Below are positions 8,247 to 17,925 of a stretch of DNA of 33,718 nt, in pieces; positions within the stretch are counted from its first letter, which is position 1; every line of letters starts with the position of its first letter. Both the position numbers and the translations under genes were made by a program. The stretch covers positions 1 through 33,718 of the forward strand of contig JAKQTN010000031.1 in the NCBI GenBank assembly GCA_029563075.1. Reading direction: 5' to 3'. Under the pieces are notes generated by a model that saw only the letters and a list, made by a program, of their open reading frames with translations, had not been told where the DNA came from and searched no databases. Origin of the DNA: Pseudomonadota bacterium. Its GTDB lineage: Bacteria; Pseudomonadota; Gammaproteobacteria; Burkholderiales; Methylophilaceae.

Positions 8247-9455
8247 CTATAAAACCAGTTTTACCGCTGCCAGCCTCGCCTCATAGACCGCAATTCTGAT
8301 TCCTTCCGGCTCACTGAATGCGCTGGCAACCGCGCCCGCATCTACACGCAATGCTGCATCCAGTGCCTTTAGCATTAAATCTGCCTCGGGTATCGCGCAA
8401 TTTTCGAAACCGGTTCTACCGCGAGAATCGGCCTCACAGGCCTTTAGAAAATCATTAAACCTGGCTGGCTGGCGAATCGCATCCAACTCGATCAAAAACT
8501 CCAGCAAGGTGTTTGGCCGCATTTTGCCCACCTGATGCAATTTGCCATGAAACTTGGCCACGATATGTGCCAGTTCTTTGCAATCGTTTGGCACGCGCAA
8601 GCGTTTGCAAACATCTTTCAGCAAGTCCACGCTGCGCACTTCGTGACCGATATGCCGAGGCAGAATGTCAACGGGCGTGGTACCTTTGCCCAGATCATGC
8701 ATCAGCGCGGCAAAGCGTACCGGCAGGCTAAAATTCTGCTTAGCGGCGTAATCAATCACCATCATCATATGTACACCGGTATCCACTTCCGGGTGATGCT
8801 GCGCCGGCTGCGGCACGCCCCATAGCATATCAAGCTCGGGCAATATCTTTTGCAGCGCACCGCAAGCGCGCAACACCTCAAACATGCGGCTTGGCTTTTG
8901 TTCCATCAAGCCTTGCGATAGCTCCTGCCATACACGCTCCGGCACCAGCGCGTCCACCTCACCCGCAGCCACCATTTGCAGCATCAAAGCAAGCGTTTCC
9001 GGCGCTAAACTAAACTCTGTTAGCCGCGCCGCAAAGCGCGCCGCGCGCAGAATACGCACCGGGTCTTCTGCAAAGGCGCTGCTGACATGGCGCAAGATTT
9101 TAGATTGAATATCTGCTTGCCCATTGAAAGGATCAATGAGTTTGCCGTCGGCATCTTTGGCGATGGCGTTGATAGTCAAATCGCGGCGCGCCAGATCTTC
9201 TTCTAGCGTAACGTCGGGTGAGGCATGTACGGTAAACCCCTTGTACCCTTTAGCGGTTTTACGTTCAGTGCGTGCCAGCGCATATTCATCATGCGTTTTG
9301 GGGTGGAGAAAAACAGGGAAGTCTTTACCGACCGGCCTATAACCCGCATCCAGCATGGCTTGTGGCGTAGCGCCCACAACAACAAAATCTTTATCTTTTA
9401 TCGGAAATCCCAGCAACTCATCACGCACCGCACCGCCTACGCAATACGTCTTCAT
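8247..9455 (-). CDS. cca: CCA tRNA nucleotidyltransferase (multifunctional, with HD domain)
   Basis: A 402-residue class II nucleotidyltransferase that adds or repairs the 3'-CCA of tRNA without a template. The N-terminal head has CVGGAVRDELLGFPIKDKDF, with catalytic Asp21 and Asp23, followed by LARRDLTINAIA and EDPVRILRAARFAARL, the neck motifs. The C-terminal half carries an HD domain (VRFAALMHDLGKGTTP, then GHEVRSVDLL). This places it in the long gammaproteobacterial/betaproteobacterial type that also has phosphohydrolase activity. It begins 3 bases after the NDUFA9-like gene stop and is the last gene of the minus-strand run. It converges with DUF2788. Confidence 0.96.
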   Translation of the reverse strand: MKTYCVGGAVRDELLGFPIKDKDFVVVGATPQAMLDAGYRPVGKDFPVFLHPKTHDEYALARTERKTAKGYKGFTVHASPDVTLEEDLARRDLTINAIAKDADGKLIDPFNGQADIQSKILRHVSSAFAEDPVRILRAARFAARLTEFSLAPETLALMLQMVAAGEVDALVPERVWQELSQGLMEQKPSRMFEVLRACGALQKILPELDMLWGVPQPAQHHPEVDTGVHMMMVIDYAAKQNFSLPVRFAALMHDLGKGTTPVDILPRHIGHEVRSVDLLKDVCKRLRVPNDCKELAHIVAKFHGKLHQVGKMRPNTLLEFLIELDAIRQPARFNDFLKACEADSRGRTGFENCAIPEADLMLKALDAALRVDAGAVASAFSEPEGIRIAVYEARLAAVKLVL

Positions 9456-9458
9456 GCG

Positions 9459-10424
9459 TTACCTTCTGGCACGAATGGCACGACCTGCCGCGCTGCGAAA
9501 ACCGTCATAAGCTGCGCGCTGCGAAATATTGAGCAAATATTCCGGCACTACTACATCCAGTGTGGCAGGCGTGACATCAAGTTCGGCTGCAAGTGGTACA
9601 TTGCACACACTATCTACCTGCATCGAGCGCACATTGTCGCGCGACATCAGCTTGATGGGCAGGCATTCCATCATGAACGCCTGCGCATAGGAAAGAGCAT
9701 CATTCAGGCCAACTATAGGCCGTTGTTTACCCAGAATTGTCATTACCTTTTGCAACAATTCTCGCAAAGAGTAAATATCCGGGCCACCCAGCTCATAGCT
9801 CTTTCCATAAGTGGCGGTGTTCTCTATCGAATTTACAAAGCACTGCGCGACATCCTCCACCCAGATCGGCTGGAACTTTGCATCAGGTTTTGCCAAAAAA
9901 ATAACCGGCAGAAACTTAACCAAACGTGCAAACAGATTTAAGAAATGATCGTCTCGACCAAAGACCACCGACGGTCTAAAAATGGTGATGTCCAGCTTTT
10001 TATTAAACTCATTCATGGCCGCCTCACCAGCAGCCTTGCTGCGCAAATATTGGCTTGGCCCATGGGTGCTGGCTTGCAGGGCGCTCATGTGCAAAAGCCG
10101 ATGAATACCCAGCTCTTCGCAACATTGTGCCACGCGGCGCGGTAATTGATGGTGAATAAGCTCAAACGTATTCTTGCCGCTTTCATGCAGAATACCAATT
10201 AGGTTAATCACCGCATCGCTACCTTTAAGCGCCTCTTTTAACGCGTGATTATCCATTACATTACATTCCTGCACCTGCACATTCGGCAGTATAATCAAGT
10301 GCTTGGCAGCCTCACGACGGCGTGACAGCACTTTAACCTTGTAACCTGCCTGGTCTAATTTGGCTACCAGGCAACGACCTACAAACCCCGCCCCACCCAA
10401 CACTGTGATTGTTTTAATTGTCAT
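9459..10424 (-). CDS. NDUFA9-like NAD(P)-binding protein (atypical SDR / epimerase family)
   Basis: A 321-residue single-domain Rossmann protein. The nucleotide-binding motif GGAGFVGRCLVAKL is at residues about 10-23. HMSALQASTHGPSQYLRSKAAGE follows, where the usual YxxxK appears as YLRSKAAGE. The segment RPSVVFGRDDHFLN is typical of the atypical SDR group that includes the complex I subunit NDUFA9. In bacteria these proteins are annotated as complex I NDUFA9 family, but a role in respiration is not established, and no nuo genes are nearby. It begins 15 bases downstream of the slt stop and is followed after 3 bases by cca, so the three are probably one transcript. Confidence 0.82.
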   Translation of the reverse strand: MTIKTITVLGGAGFVGRCLVAKLDQAGYKVKVLSRRREAAKHLIILPNVQVQECNVMDNHALKEALKGSDAVINLIGILHESGKNTFELIHHQLPRRVAQCCEELGIHRLLHMSALQASTHGPSQYLRSKAAGEAAMNEFNKKLDITIFRPSVVFGRDDHFLNLFARLVKFLPVIFLAKPDAKFQPIWVEDVAQCFVNSIENTATYGKSYELGGPDIYSLRELLQKVMTILGKQRPIVGLNDALSYAQAFMMECLPIKLMSRDNVRSMQVDSVCNVPLAAELDVTPATLDVVVPEYLLNISQRAAYDGFRSAAGRAIRARR

Positions 10425-10439
10425 TTTTTCTTATCCTGC

Positions 10440-12461
10440 TTATTCAATTGATCCAACCTGTCCGATTGGCAAAGTTTGCTCAGACTGCAGTTGAGATTCC
10501 AGATTATCCTCAGTTTGGTCGTTAAGCGCACTATAGCTACCGGGAACAACACCCAATCTCTGCTTGAGTGGCATGGTTTTCAGACCCAAACGTGGCGCAT
10601 ATAAATGCGCGTTTGCCATTACTTTTTGTACATAACTGCGGGTTTCGCTAAACGGAATGGTCTCCGCATAAATAGCACCCTCCAGCGGCACTGCCGCAAC
10701 CCATTTTTTAGCGCGGCTAGGGCCTGCATTATACGCTGCTGTCGCCATGATTTCCTGACCGTTCATTAATTCAAGCGTGTAGCGCATATAGTAAGTGCCC
10801 AGCGCGATATTAGTATCCAGCTCATGGATCATGCCCTGATGATAATTATCGATACCAACGCGCCGGGCCGCCCATTTGGCTGTGGCGGGCATCAGCTGCA
10901 TGAGGCCGGAAGCGCCTACCCCGGATTTGGCATAATGCATAAACCGGCTTTCCTGCCGTGTGATGCCATATACCCAGGCCTCATCAACAGCCTGTTCCTG
11001 CGCTGCCGACTTCATTAAATTGCGATAAGGGGTCGGATATCGCAGTGCGAAATCGTGCATTTCAGTGGTTTTGTCCGCCGTAATAACCGCAAGATCGTGC
11101 CAACTTCTGTCCGCAGCAAACGCAGCGGCAGCTAGCAGTTGTTTGTCGTCGAAGTCTTTGGTAGCCTGCGCCCATTCCGATTTTGCTTCCCATCTGAGCC
11201 CCAGCCTTTGCAGCGCCTCAGCACGCTGGAACGCAGGCACATTCGCGATTTCTTCCACCTCTGAATCTGCCACCTTGTATTCACTCAGTGGAGCCGATAT
11301 GAAACCATCCAACTCATCCTGTGCAAGCCAACCATAGTAGTGACGCTCGGTGGAAAGTTTGGCCAACAGGGTATTCGCCTCCAGCGTTTGATTCTGCGCC
11401 TTCAATGCACGCGCTTTCCAGTAGCGCCAGACGCCTTCTTCAGATTGCTCTGGCGGCATTCTGGAAACAACACTTAGCACCACAGGCCAGCTTTTTTCAC
11501 GTAACGCTGCGCGCGCATACCAAGCCAACTGCTCCTTATTCAGCGGGGTATTTTCTGCCAGCTTAAACCACTGCAGCGCTTGCGGCTCATGCCGCAACGC
11601 AGCCTGTAGCGCCAGTCTGCCATAAAAATATGCCCGATCTTCCGCACGGAACAAATCCTCTACTTTTTTGAACGCGCTTAACGCCTGTTGCGAATCAGTT
11701 TTTGCTATTCGATTTAGCGCGAACAGATTCAGCTCACGGCCAAACCGGCTCTTAAACGAAATGAGCTTTTTACTCAGCACCAGTTGTGGCGATGCATAAG
11801 CCTTGTCTATTAACTTATAGTAACTGGGGTCAAATGTATTCGATCGCTTGCTGATGGCTTTAGCAAGGTTAATGCGGCTATCAGCAAGCGCCAGGCGAAA
11901 ACGCGCCCAGATATCTTCCTCTGTCAGCACGCCTGCCACCTGCATGCGGTCGTACAAATCAGCGCAATTGCTGGGTTGTTCTTTCGCCTGCATCCATAGC
12001 GGTTTTGCGGCTTCCAGCGTAGAAACGTCACCCGCAACCGAGTTTGCCTCTGCCGCATAGCAGGCAACGGCCACATCTTCCAACTGGTAATTCACAATCT
12101 CATTCGAAAAACTCAGCCAGTCCAGATTTTTAGCCAATTTTTTTAGATATTCACCACGCAATCGATCCGCAAAAGGATATTCACTGTACTTGTTAAGGAA
12201 GTTCTCTACCGTCTGATTATCTGCATCTTTCAGATTAAGCAGCGTCAGCCAATAGTCAGCATAAGGTGCCAGAATATAATTCTGGCTTTGTAATTGTTCA
12301 ACGTAATCGGACAAAGCAATGACATTTTTTTTATCGTAAGCGGCACGCGCCTGTAAAAACTCGTCATCACCAGAGGCTGCAAAACCGCTCTTTATTGCAA
12401 AAAACACAATAAAAAAGCCAGAGAAAACTAACTGTTTGATGAATGTAGTGGCCATATCCAT
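10440..12461 (-). CDS. slt: soluble lytic murein transglycosylase (Slt70 family)
   Basis: A 673-residue periplasmic enzyme that cleaves the MurNAc-GlcNAc bond of peptidoglycan, leaving 1,6-anhydro ends. The hydrophobic signal (FIKQLVFSGFFIVFFAIKS, ending GFA before ASGDDEF) is followed by a long alpha-helical superhelical region. The C-terminal SLT domain has GITRQESRF (catalytic Glu), SGVGASGLMQLMPATAKWAA and MATAAYNAGPSRAKKW. I chose ATG 12461, which begins 4 bases after the stop of the frame-corrected small gene upstream; ATG 12455 (MATTF...) is equally possible, and the signal peptide is intact either way. Neither has a strong ribosome site. It belongs to the run after lpxC, which links wall turnover to the division cluster. 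Confidence 0.94.
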   Translation of the reverse strand: MDMATTFIKQLVFSGFFIVFFAIKSGFAASGDDEFLQARAAYDKKNVIALSDYVEQLQSQNYILAPYADYWLTLLNLKDADNQTVENFLNKYSEYPFADRLRGEYLKKLAKNLDWLSFSNEIVNYQLEDVAVACYAAEANSVAGDVSTLEAAKPLWMQAKEQPSNCADLYDRMQVAGVLTEEDIWARFRLALADSRINLAKAISKRSNTFDPSYYKLIDKAYASPQLVLSKKLISFKSRFGRELNLFALNRIAKTDSQQALSAFKKVEDLFRAEDRAYFYGRLALQAALRHEPQALQWFKLAENTPLNKEQLAWYARAALREKSWPVVLSVVSRMPPEQSEEGVWRYWKARALKAQNQTLEANTLLAKLSTERHYYGWLAQDELDGFISAPLSEYKVADSEVEEIANVPAFQRAEALQRLGLRWEAKSEWAQATKDFDDKQLLAAAAFAADRSWHDLAVITADKTTEMHDFALRYPTPYRNLMKSAAQEQAVDEAWVYGITRQESRFMHYAKSGVGASGLMQLMPATAKWAARRVGIDNYHQGMIHELDTNIALGTYYMRYTLELMNGQEIMATAAYNAGPSRAKKWVAAVPLEGAIYAETIPFSETRSYVQKVMANAHLYAPRLGLKTMPLKQRLGVVPGSYSALNDQTEDNLESQLQSEQTLPIGQVGSIE

Positions 12462-12465
12462 ACCG

Positions 12466-12649
12466 TTATAAACGAATGACCCGCGCAATTAAATAGAGCA
12501 CAACGACCACAAGCAAACCCCCAGCCCGTGTATTTAAGTAATTGTTTAATATAGGCCAAATACTTTCGATTGCGCGTAACAACAAAAGTTGCCAATAACA
12601 CCAAACTTGCGATAAACACCAATATGATCGTTAAGCGGATGATTGGCAT
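12466..12649 (-). CDS. small two-helix membrane protein, apparent +1 frameshift
   Basis: Starting at ATG 12649, 17 bases after the lpxC stop, the frame reads MPIIRLTIILVFIASLVLLA, then TFVVTRNRKYLAYIKQLLKYTGWG: one membrane helix and a basic amphipathic linker. It then degenerates into a Cys-rich tail that runs into slt. At a run of five G (12518-12522 on the plus strand as C), removing one base restores GLLVVVVLYLIARVIRL and a TAA at 12466-12468. That gives a 60-residue protein with a second membrane helix, ending 4 bases before slt. The interval is 184 bases, which is 61 codons plus one. It may be a base-call error in a homopolymer, a recent mutation or slippage. No function is known. Confidence 0.6.
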
Positions 12650-12666
12650 TTCGGATGACCGATAAC

Positions 12667-13605
12667 TTAACTAAAATGCGGCATGAGATCGGGCGTAAAA
12701 AACGCAGTTTGCTCCTGAAAGCCAACCGGTGCTTCTTCAATACGTTCAAATGTCGCATACTCCCAGGCTGACGCATCAGCCAGGAGCGCTCGTAGCAGTG
12801 CATTATTTAGCGCATGGCCTGATTTGTACGCAGTAAATGCGCCTAGCAAAGGATGGCCCAGCATATATAAATCGCCAATTGCATCCAGCACTTTGTGTTT
12901 GGCAAACTCATCCTGGTAGCGTAAACCGTCGCTGTTCAACACACGGTATTCGTCCAGCACAATTGCATTGTCTAGGCTGCCGCCACGCGCCAAACCATTG
13001 GCGCGCAGGTATTCCACTTCGTGCATGAAGCCGAATGTGCGCGCGCGGCTGATTTCTTTAATATAAGAATTATCAGCAAAATCAATTTTGACATTATTGC
13101 CGGAGTGCTCGAAAACGGGATGAGCAAAATCAATGGTGAAATCCATTTTAAAGCCGTGGTAAGGCTCGAACTTCACCCACTTATCACCTTCTTTTACTTC
13201 AATTAACTTTTTGATTTTTATAAATTTTTTGGCAGAATTCTGCTCAACGATGCCAGCCGATTGCAACAGAAAGATAAATGGCCCGGAACTGCCATCCATG
13301 ATGGGGATTTCCGATGCCGTGACTTCGATAATAATATTATCAACGCCTAGGCCGGCCAGTGCGGACATCAGGTGCTCAACAGTGGCGACACGCACACCAT
13401 CGTGTTCTAGGGCAGAACACATGCGCGTGTCACGCACCGCCTCAGGCTGTGCTTGTATTTCAGGCGCGCCGGGCAAATCGGTACGCCTGAATACGATGCC
13501 GGTATCGATCGCAGCCGGCTTTAAAGTCAACGTGACCTTCTCGCCATTATGCAAACCAACCCCGGTAGCACTCACCTGCTTTTTCAAAGTTCTCTGTTTT
13601 AACAT
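12667..13605 (-). CDS. lpxC: UDP-3-O-acyl-N-acetylglucosamine deacetylase
   Basis: A 312-residue zinc enzyme that removes the acetyl group from UDP-3-O-acyl-GlcNAc, the committed step of lipid A synthesis. It shows the two-domain duplication: [20 protein letters not shown] at the start, His78 in VEHLMSAL, then [20 protein letters not shown] with zinc ligands His236 and Asp240, and general acid/base His263 in YKSGHALNN. The C-terminus ends shortly after. Length is typical (about 305-312). It follows ftsZ after a 79-base gap, the classical end of the division cluster. I see no convincing promoter there and no strong ribosome site close to the ATG. Confidence 0.97.
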   Translation of the reverse strand: MLKQRTLKKQVSATGVGLHNGEKVTLTLKPAAIDTGIVFRRTDLPGAPEIQAQPEAVRDTRMCSALEHDGVRVATVEHLMSALAGLGVDNIIIEVTASEIPIMDGSSGPFIFLLQSAGIVEQNSAKKFIKIKKLIEVKEGDKWVKFEPYHGFKMDFTIDFAHPVFEHSGNNVKIDFADNSYIKEISRARTFGFMHEVEYLRANGLARGGSLDNAIVLDEYRVLNSDGLRYQDEFAKHKVLDAIGDLYMLGHPLLGAFTAYKSGHALNNALLRALLADASAWEYATFERIEEAPVGFQEQTAFFTPDLMPHFS

Positions 13606-13684
13606 TTTATAGGTCTAGCACCTAATTCCTTTTACTGTTCAACCAATATCTATCCTGTTGATATTCTAGCAAATTAGCCGCAGG

Positions 13685-14851
13685 TTAATCCGCTTGTTTG
13701 CGCAAAAACGCAGGAATGTCATATTCCTCGACACCTGACATTTTCATCGCCTCTACCTGTGCACGACGGTTGTTCTGACTAAACACGGCAGGTGCTTCGT
13801 CTTCCACTTCACCGCCCACAAACATCGGCTGATTAGTCGTTCCATTCATGACCGTAGTCATCACGCGTAGTTCCGGTTTTTGCTGGCGGCGTGCAATCGC
13901 GCCATTTAAACCGGTCGCTACCATGGTCACACGCAATTTGTCACCCATTGTCTCGTCCATCACATTACCCACAATCACGGTCGCATCATCAGCAGTGAAC
14001 TCTTTAATGGTGTTCATCACATCATAATACTCTTTCATTTTAAAGCTGGCGCTTGCGGTAATGTTGATCAGAACGCCGCGTGCGTTAGCTAAGTTGACGT
14101 CTTCCAGCAATGGACTAGCCACTGCCTGCTCTGCCGCAATACGTGCACGCTCCGGACCGCTCGCCTCAGCTGAACCCATCATTGCCATACCCATTTCACT
14201 CATCACCGTGCGCACATCAGCAAAGTCCACATTCACCAAACCCGGGCAATTAATGATCTCTGCAATACCTGAGACAGCATTATGCAGCACGTCGTTCGCA
14301 GCGCGGAAAGCTTCCAGGAACGGTACATCTTCACCGAGCACTTCCATGAGTTTTTCATTCGGAATCACAATCAAGGAATCCACGTGCTGTGAAAGCTCTT
14401 CCAAGCCCTCTGTCGCCACTTTGGTACGCTTGCCTTCAAACGCGAACGGCTTGGTAACCACCGCTACCGTCAAAATGCCCATTTCCTTAGCCACTTCGGC
14501 AATGATAGGCGCAGCGCCAGTACCCGTGCCGCCACCCATGCCAGCAGTGATGAATAGCATATCGGCGCCATCAATGATTTCAGCGATACGATCACGGTCC
14601 TCCAGCGCGGCATCACGGCCAATTTCAGGTTTCGCGCCAGCGCCCAGGCCTTTGGTAATCTCTGAACCGATTTGCAATACTGTTTTTGCCTGGCTCTTCT
14701 TAAGCGCTTGCATATCGGTATTGGTGCAAATGAACTCGACGCCGCTCAAGTTCTTGGTAATCATGTGCTCGATTGCGTTACCACCGCAACCGCCCACGCC
14801 GATGACTTTAATCACGGCTTCTTGTGAATCTTTTTCCATAATTTCAAACAT
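13685..14851 (-). CDS. ftsZ: cell division protein FtsZ
   Basis: A 388-residue tubulin homologue that polymerises with GTP into the Z ring at midcell. The GTP-binding core is intact: VIGVGGCGGNAI near residues 16-26, the tubulin signature GGGTGTG at 106-112, and the T7 synergy loop NVDFAD at 207-212 that activates the neighbouring subunit. A shortish variable linker leads to the conserved C-terminal peptide EEYDIPAFLRKQAD, the docking site for FtsA, ZipA and SlmA. The ATG has a clear AGGAGAG ribosome site. It follows ftsA after 112 bases, and the intergenic region contains a small hairpin. SlmA, which acts on this protein, is encoded upstream in the window. Confidence 0.99.
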   Translation of the reverse strand: MFEIMEKDSQEAVIKVIGVGGCGGNAIEHMITKNLSGVEFICTNTDMQALKKSQAKTVLQIGSEITKGLGAGAKPEIGRDAALEDRDRIAEIIDGADMLFITAGMGGGTGTGAAPIIAEVAKEMGILTVAVVTKPFAFEGKRTKVATEGLEELSQHVDSLIVIPNEKLMEVLGEDVPFLEAFRAANDVLHNAVSGIAEIINCPGLVNVDFADVRTVMSEMGMAMMGSAEASGPERARIAAEQAVASPLLEDVNLANARGVLINITASASFKMKEYYDVMNTIKEFTADDATVIVGNVMDETMGDKLRVTMVATGLNGAIARRQQKPELRVMTTVMNGTTNQPMFVGGEVEDEAPAVFSQNNRRAQVEAMKMSGVEEYDIPAFLRKQAD

Positions 14852-14881
14852 CTTTACTCTCCTTTTTTTGCCTTAATTTTT

Positions 14882-14901
14882 GAGCTTAATTGCATAAGCT
14901 C
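14882..14901 (-). repeat. 7-bp stem hairpin in the ftsA-ftsZ gap
   Basis: GAGCTTA at 14882-14888 and TAAGCTC at 14895-14901 are perfect reverse complements around a 6-base loop, about 30 bases upstream of the ftsZ start. The transcript continues with AAAAATT, not U, so it is not an intrinsic terminator. It could modulate ftsZ mRNA stability or translation, or be incidental. Confidence 0.35.
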
Positions 14902-14963
14902 TGCCCTGTTTTTTAAACTAAACGCCTACTGCTCTACTACAACCTCTTACTGCTAAAAATTCT

Positions 14964-16202
14964 TTAAAAGTTTCCTTGGAACCAGCTTTTCATTTTCTCA
15001 AACATGCGCCCAATCGAACTGGACTCCAACTGCCCACTCAAATGACGCTCCAGTTGCTGTTTACCCATTAAAATCAGGCCCACCGCCGTGGCATACCGTG
15101 GATTACCGACCACTTCAGACAAGCCGCCAACATAGCGCGGCATACCCATGCGTACCGGCATGTGGAAAATCTCTTCGCCCAGTTCCATCATGCCGCGCAT
15201 CATCGCCGAACCGCCCGTAATCACGATGCCCGAAGCGATCATCTCCTCCATGCCGCTGCGGCGCAGTTCTTGCAGCACCAGCTCATAGAGCTCTACCACG
15301 CGCGGCTCAATCACTTCTGCCAGCGTTTGTATCGACAACTGACGCGCCTCGCGGCCATCCACGCCTGGCACTTCCACCACTTCACGCGCATCTGCAAGCT
15401 GTCTAAGCGCACAGCCATATTTGATTTTGATGTCTTCGGCAGATTGTGTAGGCGTGCGGAAAGCGACGGCAACATCATTAGTGATCTGGTCGCCCGCGAT
15501 TGGAATTACCGCGGTATGGCGAATCGCGCCATTCTTGAAAACGGCTATATCTGTGGTACCGCCGCCGATATCCACTAGGCACACGCCTAGCTCTTTCTCG
15601 TCCTCGGTCAGCACCGCAATGCTTGAGGCAAGCGGCTGCAAGATCAAGTCGCTCACTTCCAGGCCGCAGCGTTTGATACATTTCACAATGTTTTGCGCAG
15701 CCGCGACTGCGCCAGTCACGATATGTACTTTCACCTCCAGCTTCATCCCGCTCATGCCCAGCGGTTCGCGCACATCGTCCTGCCCGTCGATAATGAATTC
15801 CTGCGTCAAAATATGCAGAATCTGCTGATCTGCCGGCAAAGCAACAGCCCGCGCGGTTTCAACCACGCGGTCCACATCCATTTGCGAGACTTCCGCATCT
15901 TTAATTTTCACCATGCCATGTGAATTCAGGCTTTTTACGTGGCTGCCGGCGATGCCGGTGAATACTGTTTTAATTTTGCAATCAGCCATCAGTTCGGCTT
16001 CTTCCAGCGAGCGTTGAATTGCCTGCATGGTCGAGTCGATATTGATTACCACCCCTTTTTTCAAGCCACGCGAGGTGTGCTGGCCAAGGCCGATTACCTT
16101 CAAAGTGCCTTCCGGCAGCAGCTCGGCCACGATGGTCACAATTTTAGATGTGCCGATATCTAACCCGACAATCAGGTTTTTATCTTCACGAACTTTACTC
16201 AT
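14964..16202 (-). CDS. ftsA: cell division protein FtsA
   Basis: A 412-residue actin-fold ATPase that tethers FtsZ to the membrane and recruits later division proteins. Phosphate-1 is VGLDIGTSKIVTIVAE at residues about 13-28. Phosphate-2 is ELGVCLVDIGGGTTDIAVFKNG, and the adenosine motif is IASGIVITGGSAMMRGM. The FtsA-specific 1C domain lies between the first two. The C-terminus ends MFEKMKSWFQGNF, an amphipathic helix consistent with membrane attachment. GGGAG precedes the ATG. It follows ftsQ with a 27-base gap. Confidence 0.98.
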   Translation of the reverse strand: MSKVREDKNLIVGLDIGTSKIVTIVAELLPEGTLKVIGLGQHTSRGLKKGVVINIDSTMQAIQRSLEEAELMADCKIKTVFTGIAGSHVKSLNSHGMVKIKDAEVSQMDVDRVVETARAVALPADQQILHILTQEFIIDGQDDVREPLGMSGMKLEVKVHIVTGAVAAAQNIVKCIKRCGLEVSDLILQPLASSIAVLTEDEKELGVCLVDIGGGTTDIAVFKNGAIRHTAVIPIAGDQITNDVAVAFRTPTQSAEDIKIKYGCALRQLADAREVVEVPGVDGREARQLSIQTLAEVIEPRVVELYELVLQELRRSGMEEMIASGIVITGGSAMMRGMMELGEEIFHMPVRMGMPRYVGGLSEVVGNPRYATAVGLILMGKQQLERHLSGQLESSSIGRMFEKMKSWFQGNF

Positions 16203-16229
16203 GTCTTACTCCCTTTTTCATTCTTTAAG

Positions 16230-16991
16230 TCATGCCTTGACAGGCACCGCTGGTATTGCTTTTACTGGTAATGGCTTACCTGTGGCAGGCTTCAATCCAA
16301 TCGGCTTGCGCACCGCAAAACCATTCGGATAGCGCAAATCTGCATACACCACTTTCACATTCAACTGGCCGAGCGTGGATTTATATGCGCCCGCAAATTT
16401 ATTCAATCTAGCTTCCATGTCCACACGTCCCAGCGCGATTAGCAGCCCTTTATCCGTTTTAATCTCCCAGGCACGGCGCGGCGATAATGTCACCTGTGCG
16501 ATTCTGATATCCGCTTTATTCAGAATCTGGCTGTAGCTGCCATAGCTTTTAGTGACTTCCATCACGCCATCGCCCGGGCCATAAAACACCGGCAAATCTG
16601 CATCGGTGGCTGCCTGGAACAGTTCACCATGCGTATTGACCAGCCCGATATTGCCCCAGCGCGCCAATGCCTGATGCTCCTCAATCGCGACATCCAGCTT
16701 ATCCGGCCAGCGGCGGCGCACGCTTACATTACGCGCCCACGGCAGTTTTTCGAACGCATCGCGTGTTTTAATTAAATCCAATGTAAAAAAATTACCCTTC
16801 AAATGTTTGGCTACAATCAACTTGATTTGCTCGCGATTCACATGCGTTAGCTGCCCATCCACCTTCACTTCGTGGATCGGAAAAATCGGCAGATGCACCA
16901 CCACAAACAGCACTGCATACAGCATCAACACAACGGCCAGTGCAAACAGAAAATTTGCAATCCAGTTGAGCAGTCTTGGCTTATCCCACAT
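16230..16991 (-). CDS. ftsQ: cell division protein FtsQ
   Basis: A 253-residue bitopic membrane protein that links early cytoplasmic and late periplasmic division proteins as partner of FtsL and FtsB. One membrane helix ([23 protein letters not shown], about 10-32) is followed by a POTRA domain ([23 protein letters not shown]), then the beta domain with [29 protein letters not shown]. The tail ([21 protein letters not shown]-like, Pro/Lys/Val-rich) is low complexity. Its start overlaps the ddl stop by 11 bases. The gene encoding FtsB is not in the cluster, as usual. Confidence 0.95.
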   Translation of the reverse strand: MWDKPRLLNWIANFLFALAVVLMLYAVLFVVVHLPIFPIHEVKVDGQLTHVNREQIKLIVAKHLKGNFFTLDLIKTRDAFEKLPWARNVSVRRRWPDKLDVAIEEHQALARWGNIGLVNTHGELFQAATDADLPVFYGPGDGVMEVTKSYGSYSQILNKADIRIAQVTLSPRRAWEIKTDKGLLIALGRVDMEARLNKFAGAYKSTLGQLNVKVVYADLRYPNGFAVRKPIGLKPATGKPLPVKAIPAVPVKA

Positions 16992-17925
16992 GGCTTTCTT
17001 CCAGGGTCATACGCAAAATTTTTATCACCAGTTCATCAAAACTCATGCCAGCCGCTTTGGCCGCCATCGGCACCAAGCTGTGGTCGGTCATGCCTGGGCT
17101 GGTGTTTAGCTCAAGAAAGTAGTGATTGCCCGCTTCATCCATTAAAAAATCCACCCGTCCCCAACCCCGGCAGCCCACGGCTCGAAAGGCTTGTAATGCC
17201 TCTTGCTGGATTTGGGCTTCTTTTTCTGCACTCAAGCCGCATGGGCACAGGTATTCGGTGTCGTCACGTAAATACTTGGCTTCGTAATCGTAAAACTCAT
17301 TTTTCGGCACAATGCGCACGATAGGCAATGGCATTAGCCCTAGCTTGGAATCTTCCAGAATGCCCACGGTGTATTCGCCACCGCCCACAAATTTCTCTGC
17401 AATCACCAAAGGATCCGCCTTTGAAGCCAATAGATATGCGGCTTGCAGAGTGCCTTTTTGTTTCACTTTTGTAATGCCGATGCTTGAGCCCTCATTAGCA
17501 GGCTTCACAAACAGCGGCAAGCCTAATTTCTGCTCGATCGCAGCATAATCGCTTTGCGCATCGACCAATTCGAAATCTGGTGTTTTAATATTCAATACGC
17601 GCCATAATAGTTTTGTGCGCCATTTATCCATGCCCAGACTAGAAGCCATCACGCCGCTGCCGGTATACGGGATACCCATCAGCTCCAACGCGCCTTGAAT
17701 CGTGCCATCTTCGCCGTAACGGCCGTGCAGCGAAATGAATGCGCGATCAAACCCCTCCAACTCATGCAGCGGATGTTCCGCCGGATCGAATGCGTATGCA
17801 TCTACGCCCTGACGCAGCAAAGCCGCCAATACTGCAGCGCCGCTTTTAAGCGAAACTTCACGCTCGTCTGATTTGCCACCGAACAGTACAGCTACTTTTC
17901 CAAATTTATTTATTTCTTTATGCAT
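16981..17925 (-). CDS. ddl: D-alanine--D-alanine ligase
   Basis: A 314-residue ATP-grasp enzyme that joins two D-alanines for the peptidoglycan stem. The N-terminal domain has [19 protein letters not shown] and [20 protein letters not shown]. The ATP-grasp core shows [16 protein letters not shown] and [14 protein letters not shown]-like residues, with [32 protein letters not shown] carrying the metal ligands. It corresponds to the DdlB position in the E. coli cluster. It overlaps murB by 8 bases and ftsQ by 11 bases. Confidence 0.97.
   Translation of the reverse strand: MHKEINKFGKVAVLFGGKSDEREVSLKSGAAVLAALLRQGVDAYAFDPAEHPLHELEGFDRAFISLHGRYGEDGTIQGALELMGIPYTGSGVMASSLGMDKWRTKLLWRVLNIKTPDFELVDAQSDYAAIEQKLGLPLFVKPANEGSSIGITKVKQKGTLQAAYLLASKADPLVIAEKFVGGGEYTVGILEDSKLGLMPLPIVRIVPKNEFYDYEAKYLRDDTEYLCPCGLSAEKEAQIQQEALQAFRAVGCRGWGRVDFLMDEAGNHYFLELNTSPGMTDHSLVPMAAKAAGMSFDELVIKILRMTLEESHVG

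Noticed and set aside
9225-9941. Plus-strand open frame of 238 codons across cca and the NDUFA9-like gene
   Set aside because: It spans the junction of two well-supported minus-strand genes and its composition is a shadow of them.
14061-14876. Plus-strand open frame of 271 codons opposite ftsZ
   Set aside because: It lies entirely antisense to ftsZ, has Ser/Pro/Ile-rich composition typical of the reverse strand of a coding gene, and has no ribosome site or recognisable domain.
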